Of a stretch of DNA of 64,000 bases, positions 47,148-56,139 are shown one piece after another. The position numbers were made by a program, and so were the translations under genes. The notes below the pieces were generated by a model. That model did not search any database and was not told the origin of the DNA. It saw only the letters and a program-made list of their open reading frames with translations. Within the stretch, counting starts at the first letter, position 1; every line of letters begins with the position of its first letter. Source of the DNA: JAGVSZ01 sp963716855 (lineage in GTDB: Bacteria; Pseudomonadota; Gammaproteobacteria; Burkholderiales; SG8-39); NCBI GenBank assembly GCA_963716855.1, contig CAVQUV010000026.1:43880-107879 (forward strand), written 5' to 3'.

Positions 47148-50100
47148 GTGAAGCGCTTCAACCTTTCCGCGTGGGCCCTCGAGCACCAGAGCCTGGTGCT
47201 GTACGCGATGATCGTGCTCGCGATCTTCGGCGTGCTCGCCTACTCCAAGCTCGGCCAGTCGGAGGACCCGCCGTTCACGTTCAAGGTCATGGTGATTCGC
47301 ACCACCTGGGCGGGCGCCACGGCGCACGAGGTCGAGGAGCAGATCACCGACCGGATCGAGAAGAAGCTCCAGGAGGCGCCGAACGTCGACATCATCCGCA
47401 GCTACTCGAAGCCGGGCGAATCGCTCGTGTTCTTCACGATGAAGGACTCGACCCCGACGTCGGCGGTCGCGGAGACCTGGGACCGGGTGCGCAAGAAGGT
47501 CGGCGACATGCGCCACACCCTGCCCGCCGGCGTCCAGGGGCCCTACTTCAACGACGAGTTCGGCGAGACGTTCGGAAACATCTACGCGCTCACCGGAGCC
47601 GGATTCTCGTACGCCGATCTCAAGAAGTACGCCGACCGGATCCGCCAGGCGCTGCTGCGCGTGCCCGACGTCGCGAAAGTCGAGCTGTTCGGCGAGCAGG
47701 ACGAGAAGGTCTTCATCGAGATCTCGAACGCCAAGCTCGCGACGCTGGGCGTGGACGTGTCCACGATCGTGAACGCGCTCGCGACGCAGAACGCGATGGC
47801 GCCGGCGGGCAGCTTCGAGACCGTGGCCGACAAGGTCTACCTGCGTCCGAGCGGCGACTTCGGTTCGATCGAGGCGATCCGCGAGACCACGATCCGCGCG
47901 AACGGCCGGCTCTTCCGCCTCGGCGACATCGCGAGGGTGTCGCGCGGCTACGCCGACCCGCCGCAGCCCAAGATGCGGTTCCAGGGGCGCGAGGCGCTCG
48001 GCATCGGCGTGTCGATGGCGAAGGGCGGCGACATCCTCGAGCTCGGCCACCACCTCGACCGCGAGATCGCGCGCCTTCGCACCGAGCTGCCGGTCGGGCT
48101 CGAGCTCGGCCAGGTCACCAGCCAGCCTGCCGCGGTGCAGCGCTCGGTCGGGGAGTTCGTGCGCTCGCTCACCGAGGCGGTGATCATCGTGCTGGCGGTG
48201 AGCCTCGCGTCGCTCGGGCTGCGCACCGGGGTCGTCGTCGCGCTGTCGATTCCGCTCGTGCTCGCGGCCACCTTCCTGTTCATGCAGCTCTTCGGCATCG
48301 GGCTGCACAAGATTTCGCTCGGCGCGCTGATCCTCGCGCTCGGGCTGCTGGTGGACGACGCAATCATCGCGGTCGAGATGATGGCGACGAAGATGGAGCA
48401 GGGCTGGGACCGGCTGCGCTCGGCGAGCTTCGCGTACTCGAGCACCGCCATGCCGATGCTGTCGGGGACGCTCGTGACCGTGGCCGGCTTCCTGCCGATC
48501 GCGACGGCCGCCTCGTCGACGGGCGAGTACACGCGCTCGATCTTCCAGGTGACGACCATCGCGCTGCTCGTCTCGTGGATCGCGGCAGTGGTGTTCGTGC
48601 CCTACCTCGGCTACCGGCTGCTCCCCGAGCTCGCGTCGCGGGACGGGCGACCATCGTGGCTGGCCCGAGTGCTCCGCCGGATCGCGCCCCGACTCGCTGC
48701 CCGGTTCGAGCGCGCGCCGCCGCGACACGCGACCGGCGCCCAGGTCGACCGCGAGCGCGCGGTCTACGCGACACCGTTCTATGCGCGCTTCCGGTCGACG
48801 GTGCACTGGTGCGTCGCGCACCGCGCCGCCGTGATCGCGGCGACGGCATCGCTCTTCGCCGCCGCGGTCGTCGGCTTCGGGCTCGTCCCGCAGCAGTTCT
48901 TCCCGGCCTCCAGCCGGCCCGAGCTCCTCGTCGATCTGCGCCTCGCCGAAGGGTCCTCGTTTACCGCAACGGAGGCCGTGGCCAAGCAGTTCGAGGACAC
49001 CCTCGAGCGCGAAGACGGGATCGTCAACACCGTGAGCTACGTGGGCTGGGGCAGCCCGCGCTTCTACCTGCCCCTCGACCAGCAGCTCGCCAACACGAAC
49101 TTCGCCCAGTTCGTGATCCTGGCGAAGGACCTGAAGGCGCGCGAGGCGCTGCGCGCCCGCCTCATCCAGCGTTTCGAGACGGGCTTCCACGGCGTGCGCG
49201 GCACCGTGACCCGCCTCGAGAACGGCCCGCCGGTCGGCTTTCCGGTGCAGTTCCGCGTCTCCGGCGAGGACGCCGCGATCGTGCGCCGGCACGCCGAGCG
49301 GGTCGCGGAGGTGATGCGCGCGAACCCGCACCTCTCGAACGTGCATTTCGACTGGGAAGAGAAGTCCAAGGTGATCAAGGTCGACATCGACCAGGAGAAG
49401 GCACGCCTTCTCGGACTGTCGTCGCAGGACCTGTCCGCGTTCCTCAACACGTCGCTGAACGGCCTTACCGTCACCTACTACCGCGAGCGCGACAAGCAGA
49501 TCGAAGTGCTGCTGCGCGGCGCGGCCGACGAGCGCGCCCGGCTCTCCCTCGTCGCGGACCTCGCGATCCCGGCGCGCGCCGGGACCGCGGGGGACGCGAA
49601 GGGGTCCGCCGCCGCCACGCGGTCCGTGCCGCTGGCGCAAGTCGCGACGATTTCGTACGGGTTCGAAGACGGCGTCATCTGGCGCCGCAACGGCCTGCCG
49701 ACGATCACGGTCCGCGCCAACGTCTACGGCGATATCCAGGGGCCGGCCGTCACGGCGCAGATCGTGCCGCTGCTCGCGCCGATCCGCGCGGCCCTGCCGC
49801 CCGGCTACACCCTCGAGACCGGCGGCGCGGTCGAGGACAGCGCCAAGGGGCAGAAGTCCGTCATGGCCGGCCTGCCGCTACTCGCGCTCGTGGTGCTGAC
49901 CGTGCTCATGCTCCAGCTGCAGAGCTTCTCGCGCGTCGCGATGGTCGTGCTGACCGCGCCGCTCGGTCTGATCGGCGTGACGGCGGCCATGCTGCTCTTC
50001 AACCAGCCGTTCGGCTTCGTCGCCATGCTCGGGACGATCGCGCTGTCCGGGATGATCATGCGCAATGCCGTGATCCTGGTGGACCAGATCGACCAGGACA

Positions 50101-50405
50101 TCCGCGCCGGACACGCGCCCTGGGCGGCGATCGTCGAGGCCACCGTGCGCCGCTTCCGGCCGATCACGCTCACCGCGGCGGCGGCGGTACTGGCGATGAT
50201 CCCCCTCACCCGGAGCGCTTTCTTCGGGCCGATGGCGGTCGCGATCATGGGCGGCCTGGTGGTCGCGACCCTGCTCACGCTGCTCTTCCTTCCGGCCCTG
50301 TACGCGGCCTGGTTCCGGGTCAAGGCGCCGGCCCCGCACGTCCGGACCCTCCCTGCGCCGGCCCCGGCCGGGGCCCCCGGCGCGATCCTCGAAGGCACCC
50401 TGTAA
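47148..50405 (+). CDS. RND family efflux transporter permease
   Basis: A 1085-aa proton-driven inner membrane pump of the AcrB/MexB superfamily. N-terminal TM1 is followed by GQSEDPPFTFKVMVIRT, which belongs to the group whose first loop reads EDPP/EDP, often seen in pumps with TetR-adaptor-pump operons. Porter-domain motifs, the TM4 segment LGLLVDDAIIAVEMM (proton-relay Asp pair) and the late GMIMRNAVILVDQI are present. The insertion around 505-530 is basic. The full-length frame is undamaged. Confidence 0.95.
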   Translation: MKRFNLSAWALEHQSLVLYAMIVLAIFGVLAYSKLGQSEDPPFTFKVMVIRTTWAGATAHEVEEQITDRIEKKLQEAPNVDIIRSYSKPGESLVFFTMKDSTPTSAVAETWDRVRKKVGDMRHTLPAGVQGPYFNDEFGETFGNIYALTGAGFSYADLKKYADRIRQALLRVPDVAKVELFGEQDEKVFIEISNAKLATLGVDVSTIVNALATQNAMAPAGSFETVADKVYLRPSGDFGSIEAIRETTIRANGRLFRLGDIARVSRGYADPPQPKMRFQGREALGIGVSMAKGGDILELGHHLDREIARLRTELPVGLELGQVTSQPAAVQRSVGEFVRSLTEAVIIVLAVSLASLGLRTGVVVALSIPLVLAATFLFMQLFGIGLHKISLGALILALGLLVDDAIIAVEMMATKMEQGWDRLRSASFAYSSTAMPMLSGTLVTVAGFLPIATAASSTGEYTRSIFQVTTIALLVSWIAAVVFVPYLGYRLLPELASRDGRPSWLARVLRRIAPRLAARFERAPPRHATGAQVDRERAVYATPFYARFRSTVHWCVAHRAAVIAATASLFAAAVVGFGLVPQQFFPASSRPELLVDLRLAEGSSFTATEAVAKQFEDTLEREDGIVNTVSYVGWGSPRFYLPLDQQLANTNFAQFVILAKDLKAREALRARLIQRFETGFHGVRGTVTRLENGPPVGFPVQFRVSGEDAAIVRRHAERVAEVMRANPHLSNVHFDWEEKSKVIKVDIDQEKARLLGLSSQDLSAFLNTSLNGLTVTYYRERDKQIEVLLRGAADERARLSLVADLAIPARAGTAGDAKGSAAATRSVPLAQVATISYGFEDGVIWRRNGLPTITVRANVYGDIQGPAVTAQIVPLLAPIRAALPPGYTLETGGAVEDSAKGQKSVMAGLPLLALVVLTVLMLQLQSFSRVAMVVLTAPLGLIGVTAAMLLFNQPFGFVAMLGTIALSGMIMRNAVILVDQIDQDIRAGHAPWAAIVEATVRRFRPITLTAAAAVLAMIPLTRSAFFGPMAVAIMGGLVVATLLTLLFLPALYAAWFRVKAPAPHVRTLPAPAPAGAPGAILEGTL

Positions 50406-50413
50406 CGAATCAA

Positions 50414-50429
50414 GGGGGGCGCACCCCCT
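50414..50429 (+). terminator. G5/C5 hairpin after the RND gene
   Basis: GGGGG and CCCCC pair around a CGCA loop, 9 bp after the RND stop. No T-run is visible, so termination efficiency is uncertain. Confidence 0.35.
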
Positions 50430-50563
50430 CGCCGTGCCTCGGACGTGAGGCTGTTCATACGGGCAGCCGCCCGGTTGTGGGACGATCCCGCCCGGACTCG
50501 GACCCCGGCGGACGATCGGTCGACGCCCGAGCGAGACCTATGTCGCATCCCTGCAACAACCCT

Positions 50564-50592
50564 TTGCCGAGCCCTAATTTCCGTGCTTAAAT
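50564..50592 (+). promoter_or_regulatory. candidate sigma-70 promoter for pcm-rhodanese-tolC
   Basis: TTGCCG and TTAAAT are separated by exactly 17 bp, each matching the consensus hexamer at 4 of 6 positions, in an AT-richer patch 32 bp before the ATG at 50624. Confidence 0.4.
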
Positions 50593-50623
50593 CGCTACTT
50601 AGCGGGAGTTTCTCCAGAATCTT

Positions 50624-51289
50624 ATGAATATCGAGCAGGCCCGGTTCAACATGGTCGAGCAGCAGATCCGACCCTGGGACGTTTTGGACCAGGAGGTCCT
50701 CGACTTGCTCTACGTGGTGCGACGCGAAGAGTTCGTTCCGCCGGCCTATCGCGAGATCGCGTTCTCCGACCTCGAGATCCCGTTGCTTGAAGACGCGGGC
50801 GAAGGCGAGAAGATGATGGCGCCGAAGGTCGAGGCCCGCGTGCTCCAGGAACTCGCGGTGAAACCGAGCGACAAGGTGCTGGAGGTCGGCACCGGGAGCG
50901 GCTACCTGACCGCGCTGCTCGCGCATCGCGCCGCGCACGTCCATAGCATCGAGATCAACCCGACGCTCAAGACTTTCGGCGAGGCGAACTTGCGCCGCGC
51001 GGGCGTGCGCAACGCGACGACGGAGCCCGGCGACGCGGCGCGCGGCTGGCCGAAGCACGCCCCCTACGACGTGATCGTGCTGACCGGGTCGACCCCGGTG
51101 CTGCCGGACGCGCTGCTCGCGCAGCTCAAGCCGCGCGGGCGCCTGTTCGCCGTGGTCGGCGAGCTGCCGGTGATGAGTGCCCGGTTGGTCACCTGCGTGG
51201 GCGAGGGTTCGTACCGGGCGCTGGATCTGTTCGAGACGGTGCTCGCGCCGCTCAGGAACGCGGAGCAGCGCGAGAAGTTCGTCTTCTAG
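50624..51289 (+). CDS. pcm: protein-L-isoaspartate O-methyltransferase family protein
   Basis: SAM-dependent methyltransferase that repairs isoaspartyl residues. The protein is 221 aa. N-terminal RFNMVEQQIRPWDVLDQEVLDLL is typical of the betaproteobacterial PCMT seen before tolC. The SAM motif is KVLEVGTGSGYLTALLA (about 84-100), with VIVLTGSTPVLPDALLAQLKPRGRLFAVVG later. In this subgroup the true substrate may differ from classic Pcm. The rhodanese gene follows within 32 bp. Confidence 0.88.
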   Translation: MNIEQARFNMVEQQIRPWDVLDQEVLDLLYVVRREEFVPPAYREIAFSDLEIPLLEDAGEGEKMMAPKVEARVLQELAVKPSDKVLEVGTGSGYLTALLAHRAAHVHSIEINPTLKTFGEANLRRAGVRNATTEPGDAARGWPKHAPYDVIVLTGSTPVLPDALLAQLKPRGRLFAVVGELPVMSARLVTCVGEGSYRALDLFETVLAPLRNAEQREKFVF

Positions 51290-51320
51290 GGCGCGAGCCG
51301 TGACCAGCGACCCAGGCGAC

Positions 51321-51644
51321 ATGGAGCAGATCACCCCTCAGCAGCTCAAGGCCTGGCTCGACGACGCATCGCGCCCGCGACCGGTGCTCGTCGACGTCCG
51401 GGAGCCCTGGGAGATCGAGGTGTGCCGCCTCCCTGAGTCGGTCCACGTGCCGATGAACGCGATCCCGGCGCGCTTCGGCGAGCTGGACGCCGAGGCCGAC
51501 ACGGTGCTGATCTGTCATCACGGCGCCCGCAGCTTCCAGGTGGGGCGGTACCTCGAGCAGCGCGGCTTCGCCCGCGTCTACAACCTCCACGGCGGCGTCG
51601 ACGCGTGGGCGCGCGCCGTCGACCCGACGATGGCGACCTACTAA
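51321..51644 (+). CDS. single-domain rhodanese
   Basis: A 107-aa sulfurtransferase with active-site C65 in LICHHGARS, plus RPVLVDVREPWE and YNLHGGVDAWA. ATG 51321 was chosen because AGG lies 6 nt before it; a GTG 21 nt upstream is in frame. It sits between pcm and tolC, an arrangement conserved in betaproteobacteria. Confidence 0.92.
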   Translation: MEQITPQQLKAWLDDASRPRPVLVDVREPWEIEVCRLPESVHVPMNAIPARFGELDAEADTVLICHHGARSFQVGRYLEQRGFARVYNLHGGVDAWARAVDPTMATY

Positions 51645-51666
51645 CCAAAAAGTGGGGATCACCCCG

Positions 51667-53457
51667 ATGAATCCTTTCCGCATCCGCGTGGCTGCACTGT
51701 TCGTCGCCGCGGCGTTCGCGCAAGGCGCGGCCGCCGCCGACTTTCTCGAGACCTACCGGCTCGCGAAGCAGAACGACTCCGTGTTCGCAGCATCCCGCGC
51801 GCAGCTCGAGGCCGGCATCGAGAAGCTGCCGCAAGGGCGGGCGCTGCTGCTTCCGGTGATCAACGGCACCGGCAACACGAACTGGAACGACGCCGAGAAC
51901 CGGACCTTCAACGCCCAGTCGCAGTTCAACTCCAACGGCTGGGCCGTCACCCTGACCCAGCCGCTGTTCCGTTGGCAGAACCTGGTGCAGTACCAGCAGT
52001 CGCAGTTCCAGGTCCTGCAGGCCGAGGCGCAGTTCGGCCAGGCGACGCAGGACCTGATCGTGCGCGTCGCGCAGGCGTACTTCGACGTGCTCGCCGGGCG
52101 CGACAACATCGACTTCATCGTCGCCAACAAGGCCGCGATCCAGGAGCAGCTGGCGCAGGCGAAGCGCAACTTCGAGGTCGGCACCGCGACCATCACCGAC
52201 ACGAACGAGGCGCAGGCGCGCTACGACCTGGCGGTGGCGCAGGAGATCGCCGGCCAAAACGCGCTTCTCGTCGCGCAGCGCAACCTGCAGCAGATCACCG
52301 CCCAGCCGCCCGACGCGCTCACGCCGCTGCGCACCCAGCTGGTGATCCAGACGCCGCGGCCGGCGAACCAGGACGAGTGGGCGAGCGGCGCGCGCGCGAA
52401 CAACTTCACCGTGCGTGCGAACGAGGCGGTGCTCGAGATCGCCGACCGCGAGGTCGGGCGCCAGCGCGCGGGCCATTACCCGACCCTGGACGTCGTCGCG
52501 AGCGCCCAGGAAAACACCAATCAGAGCCTCGCGATCGGCGTGGGCACCCGGTCTCAGATCAACCAGAACGTAATCGGGCTGCAGCTCAACCTGCCGATCT
52601 ACGCCGGCGGGTCGGTAATGTCGAGGACCCGGGAGGCCGTCGCGCTGAAAGAGAAGGCGCGCCAGGACCTCGAGTCGAGCCGCCGCGCGGCGGAGTTCAA
52701 CGCGCAGCAGGCCTACCTCAACGTCACCAACGGACTGGCGCAGGTGAAGGCCCTGGAGCAGGCCCTGGTCTCGAGCGAGACGGCGCTGCAGTCGAACCGC
52801 GTCGGCTACGAGGTCGGCGTACGGATCAACATCGACGTGCTGAACGCCCAGCAGCAGGTGTTCCAGACCAAGCGCGACCTCGCGCGATCGCGCTACGACA
52901 CGATCGTCAACGGGCTCAAGCTCAAGGCCGCGGCCGGTGCGCTCAGCGAAGAAGACGTCGAAGAGGTCAACCGACTCCTCGGCGTCGATCAGCCGGCGCC
53001 GAAGTCGAGCGCGACCATGGCGCCGCTCGCCGCGACCGCCCCGGCGACCGTGCCGGCCGCGTTCGCCGCGGCTGCGCCGACGACTTCGCTGGCGCCGCAA
53101 CCGGCCGTCGACGCGCCGTCGTCGAAAGCCGCGGCATCGAACGCCGACGCCCCCGCGCCCGACAAGTCGCGCGCCGATCGCAAGACCACGAAGGCCACGA
53201 AGACCGAGTCGCCAAAGAAGACGGCCAGCCGCCCTGCGACGAAAGCCAAGTCGGCTGCGGCCGAGAGCGCGGCAATAGCCGAGAAATCGGTCGCCGCCCC
53301 AGTGGAGACGGCCGAGTTGCAACCCGTCGCCCTGGCTCAGCCGGCCGCACCGGCTCCGGAAGTCGTTGCCCCCGCCGGCAAGGCCGAGACGACGGCCTCG
53401 GACGGCACGACGCGCGTGGTGAAGTTCGTCGACCCGAAAGTCCCCGGCGCGGAGTAG
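51667..53457 (+). CDS. tolC: TolC family outer membrane protein with a long A/K/P-rich tail
   Basis: An outer membrane channel-tunnel of type I secretion and multidrug efflux. It has a signal peptide (about 1-26, ending AAA), then residues about 27-440 with two TolC repeats (ETYRLAKQNDSVFAASRAQLEAG, ALNVTNGLAQVKALEQAL-type helices, YEVGVRINIDVLNAQQQVFQTKRDLARSRYDTIVNGLKLKAAAG). After residue about 440, where most TolC proteins end, a 155-residue low-complexity tail rich in A, P, K and T follows. It may serve the RND pump encoded upstream. Confidence 0.93.
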   Translation: MNPFRIRVAALFVAAAFAQGAAAADFLETYRLAKQNDSVFAASRAQLEAGIEKLPQGRALLLPVINGTGNTNWNDAENRTFNAQSQFNSNGWAVTLTQPLFRWQNLVQYQQSQFQVLQAEAQFGQATQDLIVRVAQAYFDVLAGRDNIDFIVANKAAIQEQLAQAKRNFEVGTATITDTNEAQARYDLAVAQEIAGQNALLVAQRNLQQITAQPPDALTPLRTQLVIQTPRPANQDEWASGARANNFTVRANEAVLEIADREVGRQRAGHYPTLDVVASAQENTNQSLAIGVGTRSQINQNVIGLQLNLPIYAGGSVMSRTREAVALKEKARQDLESSRRAAEFNAQQAYLNVTNGLAQVKALEQALVSSETALQSNRVGYEVGVRINIDVLNAQQQVFQTKRDLARSRYDTIVNGLKLKAAAGALSEEDVEEVNRLLGVDQPAPKSSATMAPLAATAPATVPAAFAAAAPTTSLAPQPAVDAPSSKAAASNADAPAPDKSRADRKTTKATKTESPKKTASRPATKAKSAAAESAAIAEKSVAAPVETAELQPVALAQPAAPAPEVVAPAGKAETTASDGTTRVVKFVDPKVPGAE

Positions 53458-53479
53458 CGGCGGCGCCGGCGGGCCGGCA

Positions 53480-53587
53480 TCACCGGTCCGCGATCAGCCG
53501 CGCCACGATCGCCATCGTCCGCGCCGTCGCGCCGCGGTGCGCGGCGCAGAACGCCTCCCCGGCCTCTCCCATCCACGCTCGCGCGCC
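53480..53587 (-). pseudogene. duplicated 3' end of waaA (remnant)
   Basis: About 34 codons (GARAWMGEAGEAFCAAHRG... to ARLIADR and a stop) repeat the C-terminus of WaaA found at 54875-54985. At DNA level 53488-53587 and 54886-54985 match at 97 of 100 positions. Nothing of the rest of waaA is here, so this is a non-functional fragment left on the far side of fic. Confidence 0.85.
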
Positions 53588-53660
53588 TGAAAGAGGCACA
53601 CCCCCTCCGCTGTCGAACGCTGGGACGAAGCAGAGCGCTGACAGTCCTCTCGGCACGCCT

Positions 53661-53726
53661 TGCGGAGAGTCGCATTGCCGTTGCGGAGAATCCTGGGCAT
53701 AATCTCCGCACATAATGCGGAGATTA
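53661..53726 (+). promoter_or_regulatory. repeated TGCGGAGA operator before fic
   Basis: TAATCTCCGCA and TGCGGAGATTA form a perfect inverted repeat with 11-bp arms (53700-53710, 53716-53726). Two more direct copies of TGCGGAGA lie upstream (53661, 53682). The right arm includes GGAG 6 nt before the GTG start, so a bound repressor would also cover the ribosome site. The winged-helix C-terminus of the Fic protein is a plausible binder. Confidence 0.65.
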
Positions 53727-53728
53727 CC

Positions 53729-54829
53729 GTGTACATCTGGGCTCTACCCCAATGGCCGAGATTGACGTGGGATGAGGGACGGGTCGCCAAGCCTCTGGCC
53801 CTGGCCCGCCATCGGCAGGGGCTGCTGCTCGGTCGAATGCAGGCGCTCGGCTTTCAGCTGCGGGCGGAGGCGACGCTCACGACCCTCACCGAAGATGTCC
53901 TGAAAACCAGCGAGATCGAAGGCGAAAGGCTCGACGCGCGCCAGGTCAGGTCGTCCATCGCCCGGCGGCTCGGCATGGATGTAGCGGGTCTCGTGCCGGC
54001 CGACCGGGACGTAGAGGGTCTCGTCGAGATGATGCTCGATGCGACCCAGAACTTCGATCGGCGGCTGACCAAGCAAAGGCTGTTCGACTGGCACGCGGCG
54101 CTCTTTCCCACCGGCCGAAGCGGGATGCGCCGGATCGTCGTCGGCGCATGGCGCGACGACCGCGAAGGGCCCATGCAGGTGGTATCCGGCCCGGTGGCAA
54201 GGGAGAAGGTCCATTTCGTCGCGCCGCCCGCGGATCGGCTGGATCTCGAGGTCGCTGCGTTCCTCGACTGGTTCAACCGCGATCCGGCGACCGATCCTGT
54301 CCTCGTCTCCGGACTTGCGCACCTGTGGTTCGTCACGATCCATCCGTTCGCCGATGGCAACGGACGGGTTGCAAGAGCAGTGGCCGACATGGCGCTGGCC
54401 CGCTCGGAAAGGAGCGCACAGCGCTTCTACAGCATGTCGTCGCAGATCCGGCTGGAACGAGACGACTACTACGACGTCCTCGAGCGAACCCAGAAAGCGA
54501 CGCTCGACGTCACCGAGTGGCTCGAGTGGTTCTCGAACTGCTTCGGCCGAGCGGTGGAGAGCGCCCAGAAGATGCTCGAGACCACGCTGCGGAAGGCGCG
54601 TTTCTGGGAGGCACACGCGGGCCAGAACATGAGCGAACGGCAGAGGAGAATCATCAATCGGCTGCTCGATGGCTTCGAAGGCAGGGTCACGACTGGAAAG
54701 TGGGCGGCGCTTGGCAAGTGCTCCCAAGATACGGCCTATCGCGACATCCTCGACCTCGTGGCGCGCGGAATCCTCAGGAAAGGACCCGGGAGCGGTCGCA
54801 GCACGAGCTACGCCCTGACGGACATTTGA
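53729..54829 (+). CDS. Fic family protein with N-terminal DUF4172-like and C-terminal winged-helix domains
   Basis: A 366-aa Fic enzyme, expected to AMPylate a target protein using ATP. N-terminal YIWALPQWPRLTWD is the DUF4172 type. The autoinhibitory motif TSEIEG (60-65) fits (S/T)xxxE(G/N), and the catalytic motif HPFADGNGR (205-213) is complete. The C-terminal 65 residues form a winged helix (ERQRRIINRLL ... TAYRDILDLVARGIL). The start was set at GTG 53729 by family alignment; an upstream TTG frame would run through the operator. It sits between two copies of the waaA 3' end, so it was probably acquired by insertion. Confidence 0.92.
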   Translation: MYIWALPQWPRLTWDEGRVAKPLALARHRQGLLLGRMQALGFQLRAEATLTTLTEDVLKTSEIEGERLDARQVRSSIARRLGMDVAGLVPADRDVEGLVEMMLDATQNFDRRLTKQRLFDWHAALFPTGRSGMRRIVVGAWRDDREGPMQVVSGPVAREKVHFVAPPADRLDLEVAAFLDWFNRDPATDPVLVSGLAHLWFVTIHPFADGNGRVARAVADMALARSERSAQRFYSMSSQIRLERDDYYDVLERTQKATLDVTEWLEWFSNCFGRAVESAQKMLETTLRKARFWEAHAGQNMSERQRRIINRLLDGFEGRVTTGKWAALGKCSQDTAYRDILDLVARGILRKGPGSGRSTSYALTDI

Positions 54830-54874
54830 GGTCCCGCGAGTGGCCCCTTCCTGGTGCGCAGCTCGGGACTGCGG

Positions 54875-56139
54875 TCATTTGCGGCCCGCGATCAGCCGCG
54901 CCACGATCGTCATCGTCCGCGCCGTCGCGCCGCGATGCGCGGCGCAGAACGCTTCCCCGGCCTCTCCCATCCACGCTCGCGCGCCCGCGTCGGAGAGCAG
55001 GCGCGCGGTCTCGCGTACCAGCGCACCGGCGTCAGCGACCTGCACCGCCGCGCCGAGCCGCACGGCCTCGGCGGCCGCCTCGGCGAAGTTGAACGTCGAG
55101 GGGCCGATCAGGACCGGCGCGCCTTCGGCGCACGCCTCGATGAGATTCTGCGCGCCGTACGGGAAGCAGGCTCCCGCCGACGAATGCGACGTCGCAGGCC
55201 GCGTAGTACGCGCTCATCTCGCCCATGCTGTCGCCGAGCACCAGATCGCAGTCGGCGGGCACCGGGCGGCCGTCGCTGCGCCGGACGAACGCCCGGCCGC
55301 GGCTCGCGAGCAGCGCCGCGACCTCGTCGAAGCGCTGGGGATGACGCGGAACGATGACCGTGAGCGTGCCGGCAGGCAAAGGGTCGCGCGCGAGCGCGTC
55401 CAGCAGGAGGGCTTCCTCGCCCTCGCGCGTGCTCGCGGCGAGCAACACCGGGCGCTCGCCGAACAAGGTGCCGCAGCGCCTGCGCGCGCGCCTGCGTCTC
55501 GGCCGGCGGCGTCACGTCGAACTTGAGGTTCCCGGTGACCTCGACGGCGTGGGCGCCCAGTGCGCCGAGCCGCTCCGCATCCGCGGTCGTCTGCGCACCG
55601 ATCGCGGCGAGGTCGTCGAGCGCCGCGCGCGCGAGCGACCCGACGGCGGCGTAGCCGCGCGCCGACTTCGCGGACATGCGCGCGTTGGCGAGCAGCACCG
55701 GGACGCCCGCCTCGCGGCAGGCACGCACGAGGTTCGGCCAGATCTCCGTCTCCAGGATCACGCCGAGCTGCGGGCGGAAGTGCGCGACGAACCGCCGCAC
55801 CGCCCACGGCAGGTCGTAGGGCAGGAACGCGAGCTGTGCGAACTCGCCATACAGGCTGCGCGCCGCCTCGCGGCCGGTGGCCGTCATGTGGGTGAGGAGC
55901 AGCGTGTGATCCGGGTACCGCTCGCGCAGCGCGCGGACCAGCGGCTGCGCGGCGCGCGTTTCCCCGAGCGACACCGCGTGGATCCAGATGACCGGTCCGC
56001 CGGGACGCGCGCCGTAGCGCCCGAAGCGCTCGCCGATCGCCTCGCGGTACCCCGGCTCCTTGCGGCCGCGCCACCAGAGGCGCAGCGGCAGCAGCGGCAG
56101 CGCGAGATGCCAGAGCAGGGTGTAGGCGAGGCGGAGCAT
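54875..56139 (-). pseudogene. waaA: 3-deoxy-D-manno-octulosonic acid (Kdo) transferase, frame broken by two extra bases
   Basis: Adds Kdo to lipid A (GT30, inner membrane). ATG 56139 (MLRLAYTLLWHLALPLLPLRLWWRGRKEPGYREA) reads through PVIWIHAVSLGETRAAQPLV and FLPYDLPWAVRRFV to about 55468. There one extra base shifts the frame to FGERPVLLAASTREGEEALLL, and another near 55162 shifts it to YGAQNLIEACAEGAPVLIGPSTFNF and the end. The corrected length is about 420 aa, normal for WaaA. Conservation across the breaks suggests sequencing errors; Kdo transfer is normally essential. The ATG overlaps the waaC stop. Confidence 0.88.

Larger units (their letters stand above)
53488..54985. repeat. 100-bp direct repeats flanking fic
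   Basis: Copy A is 53488-53587 and copy B is 54886-54985, in the same orientation, 1398 bp apart, with three mismatches. Copy B is the native 3' end of waaA. The enclosed 1.3 kb consists of the fic gene and its operator, so insertion or tandem duplication created the unit. Confidence 0.85.

Noticed and set aside
47010..49640. 876-aa minus-strand open frame
   Set aside because: Antisense shadow of the RND pump gene; no recognisable domain.
50445..50627. 60-aa open frame between the RND gene and pcm
   Set aside because: No coding signature, no ribosome site, and it overlaps the likely pcm promoter.
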